From NCBI GenBank assembly GCA_003864495.1, contig ML133471.1, positions 2,912,257-2,976,256 of the forward strand: a stretch of 64,000 nt of DNA. Direction: 5' to 3'. A model generated the notes under the pieces. It saw only the letters and a program-made list of their open reading frames with translations. It searched no databases and had not been told where the DNA came from. The translations under genes were made by a program, and so were the position numbers. Origin of the DNA: Nemopilema nomurai (Eukaryota > Cnidaria > Scyphozoa > Rhizostomeae > Rhizostomatidae). Below are positions 13,255-26,700 of the stretch, piece by piece (position 1 is the stretch's first letter; the number at the start of each line of letters is the position of its first letter).

Positions 13255-14667
13255 AATACTCCTGAGATGCTTCCCTAAGCAGGCTTCTCCCTTTTCCCTT
13301 GGTGCTACCTCTAAGAAGCTGCCAAAACATCACACCGCCTTTAGCCAATGTGTGCTGCCATTTTGATCTAACTTTGTATCCTCGTTAAAACACGTCAATT
13401 GAACTTAGACAAAACTAAGCATTTAATCGATTTTTGCATCTTTTATCTCCTTAAAAATTAACTGATTTAAAATTTTAATTTTCCGTAAGAGTTTGATATT
13501 CCTTGAAAAACTGACGAGCTTAGAAATGCTAGCGGCATTCAGACCGGCAGAGATATCAAAAACATCAAAGAGATTTGAAATAAATCTGAGTTGTTTATAA
13601 AGTTCTATTTCTTTATGAGATTTGATCCTGTACTTAATCATATAATTAAAAAAGAATTTGCATTTTGAGACGGGTTTCGATTCACAGGAGAACAAGAAAC
13701 AATTGAGATTGAGTGCGGTATCTTTGATTTGATACCGTTAAAGATCAATGAATCAACAAACACCAAATGGTCGATTATTAGGCCGAATTTGACAAAAGAA
13801 CCTCAAAGTGAGATCATTGGATTTTCATAACGTAGAGCAAACTCAGTTTTTGGGAACTGAATTGCATAAATCTCAATGAAGGTCTCATGCCAAAAAGGAC
13901 AACACGTCAATAGCGCCTGAACCAGCAACATAAGCACCTGACTGGCCAGACTGGGAACCTGACTGGCCTTAAAGGTAGGACTAGGATTACGAGAGATCGA
14001 GACAGACAACACCTGTTCACTAGAATTCGTGACTAAAGAACAACCCTCCTTTTGCTTCAAATTCCGTGACATTGTAATGTATGGATTCACGAGCAACTAT
14101 GGTCTTACTCAAGCCCTTTCCGCATGATCTAGACAATGTAACAAACTAAAACTTGATTAATAATGGCTAATACTTTGGTGTCCTCTTTTTCATGTTTGCT
14201 GCAAAACGTCCTTGTTTGTTGCAAGCTAAATCCATGTGAGTCCTGTTTGCTTCATGCAAGTATGTATGTTTCCTTCTATGTTCTACGTACGATATGACAT
14301 TCAATCCCACGTCTCGCATAAGTGCAATTACAATTTCTTCCCCGTAGTATGCCATCAAGGAGGAAAAACAGAAACACAAAGAAGAAGGTTTCACTGAAAT
14401 GAAGAATTTGAGAACCAAAGCTATGAATTCATTTCTCAATGCTTCTGTAAGTGATACAAAACGGTCGATTTGCTTAAATCATTATAGCCTCAGATTTGAT
14501 GTACGATTAATGTTAATCATAAATCAGGTGATATGGTCATCAATTTACAAAATTATTCATTTGCTGACTGGTGGTACAAAAATTGTTCAGTAAGGTTGGT
14601 TAGTCTAGATAATTCCCCATTTGAATGATTGGCAAGAGAGCCACAGGTCTCTTTTTCGTTACCCAAA

Positions 14668-14782
14668 TTATTTGCCGTAGAACTTCTTGTTCACCAAAAA
14701 TATGAGCAGATTCACATTAATTTTCGCCTTCCCGAACATCTTCATGACAGCTATGCCCTCGTACTGCCAATTGCAGCAAATC
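14668..14782 (-). CDS. iqgap: IQGAP exon 41 (stop), contains a 1-nt frame break
   Basis: Reads DLLQL, then one extra base (C on the plus strand, 14767 or 14768), then QYEGIAVMKMFGKAKINVNL and VNKKFYGK with TAA at 14668-14670. Removing one base gives exact family colinearity. Alternatively the internal AG ending at 14767 could be an acceptor that restores frame with six codons lost. Confidence 0.9.
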
Positions 14783-17700
14783 CTGTGTAGAAAAATGGCC
14801 ATTAACATGGGTATCAAGTGGAAGCAGCGAAAAACTGCCGTGAATGGCTGTGCTGTCCCTATCAATGATAGAAAAACCTACACTACTGACGAACAGATTA
14901 GGCCAGACTTATTCGCGACAGTTATCGATACAAGAAGACGTTCATGCCATGAGCACGTCGTCTACAAGAAAGGCCAATGCCTCATCGCTGGGAATGAACC
15001 CTGGCTCACGCTTTACTGGCCCTGTGGCGTCCCGAATCTCACATAGAAAGCGTCACGTCCCGAAAGCGTCACGTCCCGAAAGCGTCACGTCCCGAAAGCG
15101 TCACGTCCCGAAAGCGTCACGTCCCGAAAGCGTCACGTCCCGAAAGCGTCACGTCCCGAAAGCGTCACGTCCCGAAAGCGTCACGTCCCGAAAGCGTCAC
15201 GTCCCGAAAGCGTCACGACCAAGCACGCGTAGCGCTATAGTCGATTCAATGTGAATTCTTGCAGCAAATGTGGCGTGTTCCAGAGACTGTCCGGCAGAGT
15301 TTCAGCTTTGACTCAATCCGGTATGATCCAATACAACAAACCGATTCGGTATACTGGGCATACGTCACCAGAGTTGTCCAATTACCAGCCCGAAGGTGAA
15401 GTTTCAGGTGAATTAGCAGAAATTCTTACGACTGATTCAAATCGAGAAATGGAACAGAATACAAAATTGGACTCTGAATAGACAACATACTAATACTGGA
15501 GTTGACAGTCAATTGGTCTACGGTTATCAGAAGTTCTTGTTTAATCACAAGATTCTTCACCATGTTAAACTGCATTTTGTAATCAAATTAAAAGTAATAT
15601 ATAGTTGCAATTTAGAAAAGTCTCTTTATTAACAAGACTGGTGTTGCAAAAATCACTGGCACAATAGGAAAACTACTTATGCCTGTTAATCCAATCCCAA
15701 AAGACGACTGGTTTTTGAACATAAATCCTAATCTTGACAAATCAATATGGGAATTCTTGTCTGCTAAACAATTACGCAATTGAGCTGTGGTGTTGTTTTA
15801 TAGCATAAAACCTCAAGACGGGGCTTTGGTGGAAGATCTGGATCCCATGGGGAAGACGCAATAAACCACCACAGGCTCTGGATTAATTTGAAACAAAACA
15901 AAGCACGTTGTTCAATTGGAAGCAGCGCCTTGGTGCGAATGCAAGAAGGCCTCATGAGAATGTCAACAGCAAGCGGCTGTGAATAATTACGAGCACTGGG
16001 CATTAGGAGATCAATGGAAAGGCTGCAAATACCCTGCCCTTAAGAGGGTCAATCACATAAGCTCGCCTACTTAATGGGCTTAGATGGGGCACTGGAGGCT
16101 TCAATTCCCTTTCCTAATCGAACAAAGGGTGTCTAAGGAGTACGTAGATAAGAGTGTGTCTCAATCAACCACTTTATACTCCAAAGACCAATACGTTTAA
16201 AGTAGGAAACTTTCATAGACGTTCAAACGACCAACACGCTGTCTTATTGGGTGTAAAGAAAATGATATTGCCAACTGACAAAGCTAGGCCCAAAGGCCAA
16301 GTTGGTTATCTTTCTAAGAAACGGATCTTCATCGAGGACTGTCTGATCCTGTTTTTGGTGAAAATTGTGGTTTAACTTGATATGGAATAATACTGAAGAA
16401 ATTACAGTGATGCCCTCTTAAATTAATGAAGAGTTGATATGGAGACCTTGACGTCGGCGAAATCACCAGCCTGTCATTTAGCGCTTATTGCGATCATTGA
16501 GTTGAAAAACAGCGATGCGCAATAGAAATTCACGCAGCTATTCAAATGAAAACATAATCAAAGAGTGCGCCATCAAAGCGATAAAAGGTTATCAAAACAG
16601 GCATTACCTGGAAGACAAGCTCCACTTTCTCCATGGAAACGCCCATGAATTTTGCAGAAACCTCGAATAGACCGATCTCTTCGCCAGCAGTTATTTCGAA
16701 GAGAACATTTTTGAATCTGAAATGAAAATAATACATAGCGTGTGGAATAAAAATCATTCTACATGAAATACCCAAAAGACAATACTAGAATGGCTAAGGA
16801 ACCAAGAGTACTGCCAGCACTCTCTAATTAGATTATCATCAGGCTACAATGGACCAAAATAAACAATTTCTCGATGTAAGATTGATCAATACGATAAAGA
16901 ACATGAATAGTGCATAGCATTGAAGAACAAGCATATTGCCAGGCTCGCCAACGCAACTCCTAACCAAAGAGGCTGGGCCAGTTTAAGATAAGCACAACTA
17001 ACATTATACTTCTTTCATCTGCAAAGGAGCCGCAAATTAACGGACGTTGCTGCAGACACCCATTCTCCATGGGGCCCCTTGAAATGTGGTATAAAGATGG
17101 TCTCTGACAACATGACTTCACAATCGTAAGCGTTTTTTGGAAAACTTTCTAATCATTGCTTTCACAACTACCCAGGAATACCAAATTGCATAGAGATTAA
17201 GACGGACAAGAAGGCCTATGGAAGATCCCTATTACTTCGTGCAAAGAACTGTTTGAATGTCAGAACAAAGCGGCTTCAAGGAGCCAAGACCACCTGGGCA
17301 TGCCAACGGTAATTTCATCAGGACATCTTCCATTCTTGCTCATGCTGAGACGCAGTTCTGCACGCCGAATTAACTTTATTAAACCAGCATTCGAAAAATT
17401 AATAACCCTGATCAATCCTTTGTGCCTTTCAGCTTGTTTACGAATAAAACGGTTATGATCCTCAACTCAAACAAGGCAAAGGCCATGATTCGAGCTATTT
17501 CTCGAAGACCAGTCAGCCTGGAAACAAAGCGCCTCTCCATTTACGGTTGTGTTTAACGAATTCGCTGCGCAGTTATTAATTCGCATCGAGGTTGGCCTCG
17601 CACTCTTCATGCTGAGCGAAATCTTCAGCTATCCAGTTAGAGAGTTGAAAAGCAGCAGGTAACACTTTCTGCACATACCACATTTAAGCAGCTTAATTTG

Positions 17701-20700
17701 CTCTTATTTCATCACATTTATACAAAATCAGCCTCGCTAAAGATGACATGCATTTGCAGCACTTCGTGCATTACACAAAGTGGGCTTTCAATTGATATCA
17801 TATTTCCAGGCTGATCTTCCGCCAAGGCGAACAAACATTGAGCAATTAGCTATCACATCCAGACTCCACACTAACTATGCATAAAGCATTCTAAACATCA
17901 CAAAATTGCTGCCGTTAAACTCAATGGCATATGGCTGAACAGATCCATTGAGCAAAGATAGAAAGTTGACATTTCTAAATTGCAACTTTATTGAAAGCTC
18001 TATAGATAACTAGATCGCATCAAAGTAAAGGGGTTAAAGCTTTTTTGTATTAAAAGGAAAGGATTAAAAAATCCCCGGCCTAAATCCCAGGCGCAGCGAC
18101 GACAGGCAGACCTTCTACGTCAAAATCAATTTGTAAAATAATGCGATACATTATTGTATGAAAAGAGCTTAGGTTTTCGAATGAAAAGGTCACATTTGTG
18201 TCTAGCAAGTGACTGGTTTGCAGATAGCAATCTTACTTATTCACGAACTGATGGCCATGGCCTAAGCAATTAGGAGAAAGAAAGGCAACGCTGAAACCAT
18301 AAAATATGAAGCGACTGTTGGAGGTCCTCGCGGCAGCAACTGTTTGCGGCTACGAATCAGGCGCCACATCACTCGCATGTGATTGGCTTCAAAACACGAG
18401 AGCAAAGGGAGCTGGGTTTGGTCCCATGGACATTCCTCAGCCTGCGTCGCCTTTTTACGCCAGCAGGCTCAGTGGAGGATCAGACAGCGGGGAAACCCAT
18501 CCCAGAAGGCAGTGCAGAGGTCGGGAAGCAGTTGCCTTCCAACCGATGGACGATGTTCAACTGCATTCATGAACGAATGAATTCATCTTGTCCTAAATAT
18601 CTCCCTTTGTGTTACAAGGATTAATTAAGCCGATTGAATTAAGTTTCATCTAACAGATTCTTAGCGTATCAGAGAATGACTTAATTGCTAAAGAACTTCA
18701 TACCAATGTTTATGCTTACTTTTAAGCCTTGGCAGTTTTTTTAACTGCTTATAAAAAGTGGCGTGGAAATGACTTATTTGGGGATGTAAAAAGATCCTAC
18801 ACTAACAGGGGGGAAGCCTGGCAACAGGATTTTCAAAGAGTTAGAATGTACCAAAACAGTCAATCTCTTTTTCAAAAGCTTGAAATCAGAGGCCAAGAAT
18901 CCAAAGCATCCACATAAACTAATATCCAGTCAACAACCATTCCTGATTTGTACGCGCGAAATGTGATGGAAAATGAGTCTGTTATTTGTCGACATAAGGA
19001 CTAAATTAGATTAGGGTCAAACGCCATAATACCATCAGTGTAAGAGGGTGCCAAGCGGAATGAGTACCTCCCTGGCGGCACGCAGGTGGTCTGGGCACCA
19101 TTCGACGACACGAGCGGCCTGTAGGCGGATTCTTCACGTACAGAAAGGACAGCAGAGCGAGATGCCGAGGTGTTTGTTGCGGAGTGACAAATCTTATCGT
19201 CTAGCGGAACCTTTTAAGGATTGAAGATTCATTGGATAAAAACTGTCGCGAGCAGAGTTTGATGGGATTAAGTTCATCAAGATAATGAACATCTCGTTGC
19301 TGTGGTAGACTTTTAATTTCAACCTTTATCCAAGAACGTCACTCTAACCAAGAACACGACAGTGGTGATACAAGATTAAAATAACGCACAATAATGGTTG
19401 AGTCACTGGGCTAATTCTTATTGATTATAATGGCACTGTTTTGGTGTTATTTTTTAGAGATACTCAGAACTATTATATGCCACAACAACAGAAAATAAAG
19501 AACCAGTGACAAGAGAGCTCACAAAAAACTATCAGATAAATGACCATTGTGCGAAAGAGTTGTTTGTTTTCATTGACAACGTTTCAAGCTTTCTATGGCT
19601 CGAAAATGCAACATTAAGAAGTGGCCGGTAATCAATGTTGTTTCAAGTGGAGCGGAATTTGAAATCACTGATGCAAAGAGCCTCTGGATAACATAATTAA
19701 AGTGATTGTAGTACCTGTTACGAGCATCAGTTACATCCAGCGCGAGAAAACAGCAAACACTGTTTCACACTCAATGCATTTGGCACAAAACTAAAAGCTT
19801 ATCCAGTGATGATTAGCAGAAATTCAATATAAGCAAAGTGCTCAGTTTCAAAACGACGAATGTCATGGATCAACGGCTGATCTCAGTACGGGAAGTTCAC
19901 TCGAAGATCAAAGATGGTGTGAATAGAGTTCAAAAGCAAGACTTACTGAGACTGTGGGAGTCCTTCTATTTCCAAAATGACACCCTTCTCGTACAACTTC
20001 TGGCCGCTGTACTTGATAGAACCTTTCATGATCCTCTCTTCCTTCTTGCCCTTCTTGGCTTTGGCTTTCGTATTCTTTCTGTAAAAAGGGTGGCAAAATG
20101 TCAAACAAAGGCCAATTTGGAATTCAAGCAAAAGTAATAGAGGGAAGGCATCGACTAGAACCAACCATAAAGTAAAGTTATATCATATTGGCTAACAGAA
20201 AGCGAACAAATGATGATAAGAGCCAGACAGGTTCCTGAAAAAGTCTCCATTCTTGAAATTTACTGATTAAATTTACTGATTAAATTTACTGATTAAATTT
20301 ACTGATTAAATTTAGTGATTACATTTAGTCGTGCATGGTAAAGACAAATCGTGAGCCAAGTTTTATTTACGAATATATGATAAGCAAGACAGATCAACAC
20401 TCACTTTTTGGCTAGGTTGTCAAGGCAAACCTTGATGTACTGGTTGTAATAATCGATCTGTTCTTCGTAGAACTTTTCCTTGCGGTTTAAATTATCGACA
20501 GTTTCCTTCAACTTTTTCAGCTCTTGCTTCCTTCTCTGTCTGTATCGACGTTGATTTCTGATATCCTAGCAGAAGAGAGTACAGCGTTCAAACCAGTACC
20601 AAATACACCAACCTTGTAGTCAGCATTCGCACACTGACGTTGGGCACGACAGAAACACCTACCGCTTATGGAGCTCTTTGGCATTCACCATTATCATTTC

Positions 20701-23700
20701 TGACAACCGATAGACAATTTTCAGAATTTTAATTGAATTTCTCGATGGTTTCTTATTTCGAGATCGACGAGGTTAAGGGGTGATAAATGGCTTTTTAACG
20801 CCTGAAACGACAATTTGCCAAAAGTTTTATAAAAATGCCAGAAACAAATGATGAAATAAGAATCTTAAAAGAAAGGTCATAGACGAAGCGGCTACTTCCA
20901 GCCTCACACATCTGTCTATTTCTGAGTAATGAGATAAAGAATACAAAAGAGACAAAAGTGGCTCGTTGGACATGACATGTGAGTTCCTGGCACAATTAAA
21001 AACGAGGCGCATTTCAACCGTCACAAAATGTTAACTGTATAGTCAAATCATTATCCTAAATTTCGAAAGCGCGGGGATTGATTCACGTGACTCAGAGAGC
21101 AACTTGTGTGACGAGTAGGCTATTAAAGCAATAAAAGTCTCTTCATAATAATAAACAGACTTTTTTAAATTTAGTTTGATTTTAGACCAAGTTGACTTAT
21201 GTCTGCGGCAAATAAAACCAATAAACATAACTTCAATTGACAAAAGGAATTTATTATGAACCTTCATTGCAATGATTGCCGCTTCGACCAAAGTAATATG
21301 AAAACACATCGTAATTAGCTAATCGCGATAAACTTGATAAATTATGAGTAGTTAGTGAGCAAATAGCCAAGAAGAGGTAACCACTGGTTTCTTAAGATTG
21401 TTTTTCCTTAAAATAATAAGGATATAACTTCTACCGACAGTCAGCTTATAATAAAATAGCCATTAACTCTTGGATATCAGTTTATCAACATATTTCGCTC
21501 AGAAATTTAATCCAATGGTCGTCATGGATTTATTTTCAAAAAAAAAAGGATTAGATAAAAGATGCTTTCATGAAGTATTGAATCGTGTACTTGGAGTGGA
21601 ATTTTTGAGGAGCTAGTCATATTTTCGTTGGAAGGGCTTCAAAGCTCTGCGCTTTCCCTTTTGCTGCAGATAGACAATTCTGTGACAGACGAGGTTTGCG
21701 AATTGCCAAACCACATGTTCTGGTGTGTAAGTGAAACGCCAGCTGGCGAAATAAAACTACGTAGCAACGCCCTAATTGAAACAGCCATTCTTTTAGGGAA
21801 TAAAAGACAGTCGCAGCCATTCATTACAACTCAGAATGGGTACCTCAGCAAAACATTACGCGAATATTAGCCCGTTACTTTTTTCTTTCAAGAGACGCTC
21901 CCTCCAGTAATGCAACTAGCATTGAAAGAAAGTTGTCAAAGGGAGAAAAACCATGTCTACCCGTGTTTTGATTAAAAATTTTATGCACTGGTGATCGAGG
22001 TCTGTGTAACGGATGTGATCACTAGATAGAATATCAGAATTCGAATGACATTAGGTGCGAATTAACTGATTAAACAAAAGAGCTTCAATTTGTTCTTACT
22101 TTTGCAATGGCATTGATGATATCTTGATAGTCGTTCTTCGCCGTAACCAGTCCTTGAGCTTCTAGGAGCTTCAAATTTCTCCAAATCTTCTTCTTGATGT
22201 CCTCAAGTGGAAGCCTGCAAAAGCAAGCATTTTAAGTGGACTGCACAACACATTATAACATAACATAACATAACGTAACATAACATAACATAACGTAACA
22301 TAACATAACGTAACATAACATAACATAACATAACATGACATGACATGACATGACATGACATAACATGGCAAACACAACGCGGCATTAAAGTATAACATTA
22401 AATAAAATGAGATAACAGAACGTTACATAACATAACGTACAGAACTATCTCGCCCAAGCAAAATGGAATGAACTGAACCAACCTGCTTTCTCCGTGAACC
22501 GACGCAGATCTCCGAATTGATGCCTGTTTAGTCTTGTCGATGTCTTCCCTTTGCCTTATAATGCGCTGGTGTTCAGCTTCCTGTATTGAGAAAGCCAACT
22601 TATTAAGGGCCTTCATTGCTTTATACGGTGCGATAAACACTGAACGTGAATCTATCAAAACAATTTTAAGGCTTTCTATGCTACCTGCTCTGTATTTGAA
22701 GAGATTTCAAGGATTTGCACCAATGTTTCCGCGTGTTGCACTCGCATCACCTCTACAATCAGCTTCTTGGTTCTAAATAAAGATGAAGAGTGACAATTAA
22801 AAGAATGCTTTCCAATCTTCGAAAATAAAATCTCTAAATGAGTTTTTGTTCACTGTTAAAACCTGGCGACTAGATGCTACCAGTGGCGAAGCTAAGCCTA
22901 GATCTGATGGTCCTGCTCAAAATCCGATCAGCCTGGCAAATTTTATTTAGGGACATCGACATTCGAGAAATTTTCTATAAGGCTTCAGTATGGAGCTGCG
23001 TCGAAGGGGCGTCGTCAATTTCGCCAAAACCTAAAATAACTAAACAAGACCCCCTAATACATGTCAGGTACATCGATTTAAGGATGTATATCAAGTTTCA
23101 TAAAAATCTGAACGGTTTTGCAAGCGTTATTTAGGGACACTTTTTGGTGATGTTTTCGTTTGGGGGTTTCCTCGGAGCTGTTTTCAAGAATCCTCTGAAG
23201 TTAAAGTTTTGTAGTTTTACGCTTTCAATTGGTAAGCAATCGAAGAAAAGGTAGGTTCTCTGTTGTTTTGTGTCGATTTCCCATTTTTGTTTCTGCCCTT
23301 AAGTCGTATATTTGTCCAAATCGGGATATGCCGTTTCACCTCAAATGTCTAATTTCTAGGCCGTCAACAATTTTTCAACCTTTTTGCTCATCTTCGAAAG
23401 TGAAGCGCGTGTTATTATAAACAAAATACACCAATCAACAGATAATCCAGCCAGATTTCCCACCATGAAATATCTTTTTATCATCTTCTATAGTTTTTCT
23501 ATAAGAAGCAATAAAAGTCCGAATGTAAACACGAATGTCTAATCGAATGTCGCTCGCTAAATAACGGACGGAACTGGACGTGGTTGCTGCACGATGAGTT
23601 CTTGCTCAGCCACGTTCCTTGCAGCAAACGGCTTCTTGAGTAACTGAGAAACAAGATCTCTATCGCCAAGATATTCTTTTGCACGAACTTGATCCATGAT

Positions 23701-26700
23701 TATTCACTCGACATTCTTACAAAATGGCAGTCTAGTATGACTCGAATTCAAAGTGAGATTTCACGATACGCTACAGGGATCTTCAGCAAATGCAGGTCCT
23801 GCTCTCAGAAATAGCAGGACCAAAGGTTTTTAAAACAATGCTGTAAGGTCTACGTCGGCAAGCCCTTAACCAATCAAATCACTACAGCTTGCTCCATGTT
23901 ATGATTATTATTCTGGCGAGGTCCTGCTCTCCAGATTGAGCAGGACTGCTCTTTGCTCTAGACTATTGTGAAGCAGGACCAAACATAGGGCATCATACTT
24001 ATGAGCAGGACCAAAATACAGGGCTGTCATAGTATAGAGCAGGACCATCTATGTAAGTATGGTACACCTGTATGAAATATGGGGCATTCGGGGCTTGATT
24101 GACTATGAGGAAAAAATATTTTGAGTGAAAAAAAACTTATTTTTGAAAATTTTTGGTCAGCCGGCAGGACCTTTAGCTTCGCCACTGGATGCTACTTCAG
24201 TATAATGAAACTGCCTTTTAGGTAGAGAATGGATGCGTTTTAGCACACTACTCTCAGTTTCACCAGCCAAAGAGAGGTACAAAGCCAACAGTCTCTACGC
24301 CTCCAAATGTCATGGCCCTTGAGTAGGCATCAAGGTGATAAATGCCACACTCAACAGAGCGAATAACAACAACAAATACCGCAGTTGATGGAAACCCAAA
24401 AAATAATACCTAACAAACAGTGCTTTGATATCGGAGTCATCATCATCAGGAACTTCGAATTTGTTTGTTAGTGTCAATGAGATTTCAGTCTTAGACATTC
24501 TTGCCAATTGCTGCTCGTTGTCTTCTCCGTCAACTGGCTTCACGCCGCCTGCAAAAACAACGCTCAATCACCAAGATAAGGCTTTCAGTAGATTCTTGAC
24601 TACAATACAGGCCAATTAAAAATACAGAGCGCAACAAAAATATAGCTAATTTTTTTTAAACAAGGAGTACATTTGCAAACATTCTCAAAATATCCATGGC
24701 ATTAAAAGACTAGAAAAGTTCTCTTTCATAAATTTTCCGTTGAAAAAGGCCGAGAGAGAGGCTTCATGACGTCACAAGGCTGAGTCTCCTTTTTGTCTTC
24801 ACGGTGTAAATTGCAAATATCTTCATTTTCCTTGTCTGGCTACAAATATGGTGCAAAACGCGAAATAGTATTACCAATCATATCTTCCACTGTTGGCACT
24901 TCACCGATGTCGGCGAGGATATCCCTGAGAGGGTCGTCCTCTTCAGGCGCAAGGTTGTCCATATGTTCTTGCAGCAGCTGTTCGTGAAAGGTACAACAGG
25001 GGATCAAACGATGAAATTACATGGCTTTTGGTAACAACTACTATTCAAAATAGCATGTACCATGTTTCCTGAAACAAAATGATACTAAAAATTGACGGGA
25101 TTTTGCGAGGCAAAATGGTGCCTTTCATTCTCCCAGAAAAGAGTTCGTCAGACAAGAATTTTAAGAGACAAACCTGATGGGTATCGATGATTTCCTGCAC
25201 TGTTATGTAAACAACCGGCTTGGCCAACATTGTAATGTCACTGTACTGATCAATGCCAAAGTGGGCTTCAGCATCTTCGACTTGGGACGTGGCTCGAAAG
25301 AAATTCCTTTGGAAAAAACCGGAACAAACGTTTGCAGAATAGCCTCTCAACAATGTTATAAAGCATATACATTCGATAGGAGGCTGAATATGCTGACTCT
25401 GAGCTCACCTGAACTTCTTGAAAGCCTGTGCAATGTATGGGTTCAAGGAGCTAAGATGAGCGTTTTCGCCACCAAACATCTTGTTGGAGGCAGCATATTG
25501 CAGGACCTTTGCGATGGATCCAAGGTTCCTTCGCTGGTCTGATGTCAGCCCACGATCTACACTGAGGTCAACAATATCGAAAGCATCTGGAGCAACAATG
25601 GCAGGATTCATGTAGCGGTAGTAAATCAAGTTGCCAACAACCTACAACAGGATGAACAGCGTTACTCAATGAAAACGGATCGAAGCACTGTCCACATTGG
25701 AACGATTGAAACACACTTGGAACGATTGAAACACACATGTCAATGCAAAGCAGGCATTCGTTGGCAACAAGGAACAGCATCAACGCCACAAAATTCAACT
25801 GCATTCCTCGGCTGTGACTAGAACTGAATCCTTCACCTTGAGAATATCATCTTCTCCTGCCTGTGGAAACTTCTCTGTTAAGGCCTCCCTCAGCGTCATT
25901 GCCACGTACTTCATGCCGTAGGGTATCAAATCTGTGCTCTTAATGATCGAGTTCAAAAACTTATCAGCAGCCACTTGCAAGCTCTTGATTGATGCCTCCA
26001 CCTTGGCAACCACTTCCGGGTGCTTCATTGCAGTTTCATTGTCGACGTCATACGGGAGCTCACTCGGCTTGCCTGTCTCGGTTTCCATCTGGTTAACCCA
26101 CTGCTTGTAAACATCAACTGGGCTCGTGTGAATACTCAAGCTTTTGTCGTCTATGATTTCCTTGACTAGCGGCTGGAGAATGTCCCTTAGCGAGCTCTGA
26201 CCCTTTTGACCCCTGCAAAAAGGCGACAAAATTGTTCTTTGACCACAAAACACCAAACAACTAACAGGGACCATGATAGTAACACATGAATCTCAAAACA
26301 CTATATGCTCAAATGCAAATGAAATATAATGAGTGCAACAAAACAACGAAAATGCGATTATAGCATCAATTTGTACTACCAAAGATTGGTTCACAAATGA
26401 AATGATAAAATTTTTCTGTGTCTTAATAATTATATAATCAAGGGGAAAAGCAATCCATCTACAAGGTCCTTGAAAATTCCCTCTCAAATGAAATGGCTGC
26501 TTCTTAATAGTACCTGAGTGTTTGTTATTTTACGTAGATTTAAGAGCAAAAATTTGATTACGAGTAAAAAACAAATCATATGCCTTCTTTCTCAGCTACA
26601 TTTCTTAATACAGCTGCGCAAAAAGAGAGGCCTACAAAACACACGAAGATGGCCTCAACACATACGAAGATGGCCTACAAAATTATATGAAGACGGCCTA

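Larger units (their letters stand above)
10607..14667. other. Convergent intergenic spacer hbn / IQGAP
   Basis: Tail-to-tail spacer that must contain both 3' UTRs. It holds the minisatellites at 10955 and 13205 and short unassigned frames (for example 11534-11788 plus and 13423-13695 minus) that match no family I recognise. No clear AATAAA lies close to either stop codon. Confidence 0.6.

Noticed and set aside
13423..13695. 90-aa Lys/Ile-rich minus frame in the hbn/IQGAP spacer
   Set aside because: AT-rich composition, no domain, no splice partner; could be a transposon scrap but not supportable.
14844..15254. Plus-strand frame with 16-residue peptide repeats (RKRHVPKASRPESVTS type)
   Set aside because: Produced entirely by translation of the 16-bp minisatellite. 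It lies in an IQGAP intron and has no start context, domain or homology.
18306..18624. Three overlapping plus frames in IQGAP intron 39
   Set aside because: Overlap of three frames in a GC-richer patch without family resemblance is most likely chance.
22171..22398. Cys/Met/Tyr repeat peptide on the minus strand
   Set aside because: Translation of the TAACA pentamer microsatellite.
22874..23420. Frames inside the hAT element as a possible transposase
   Set aside because: Under 90 aa, no hAT dimerisation or catalytic motifs visible.
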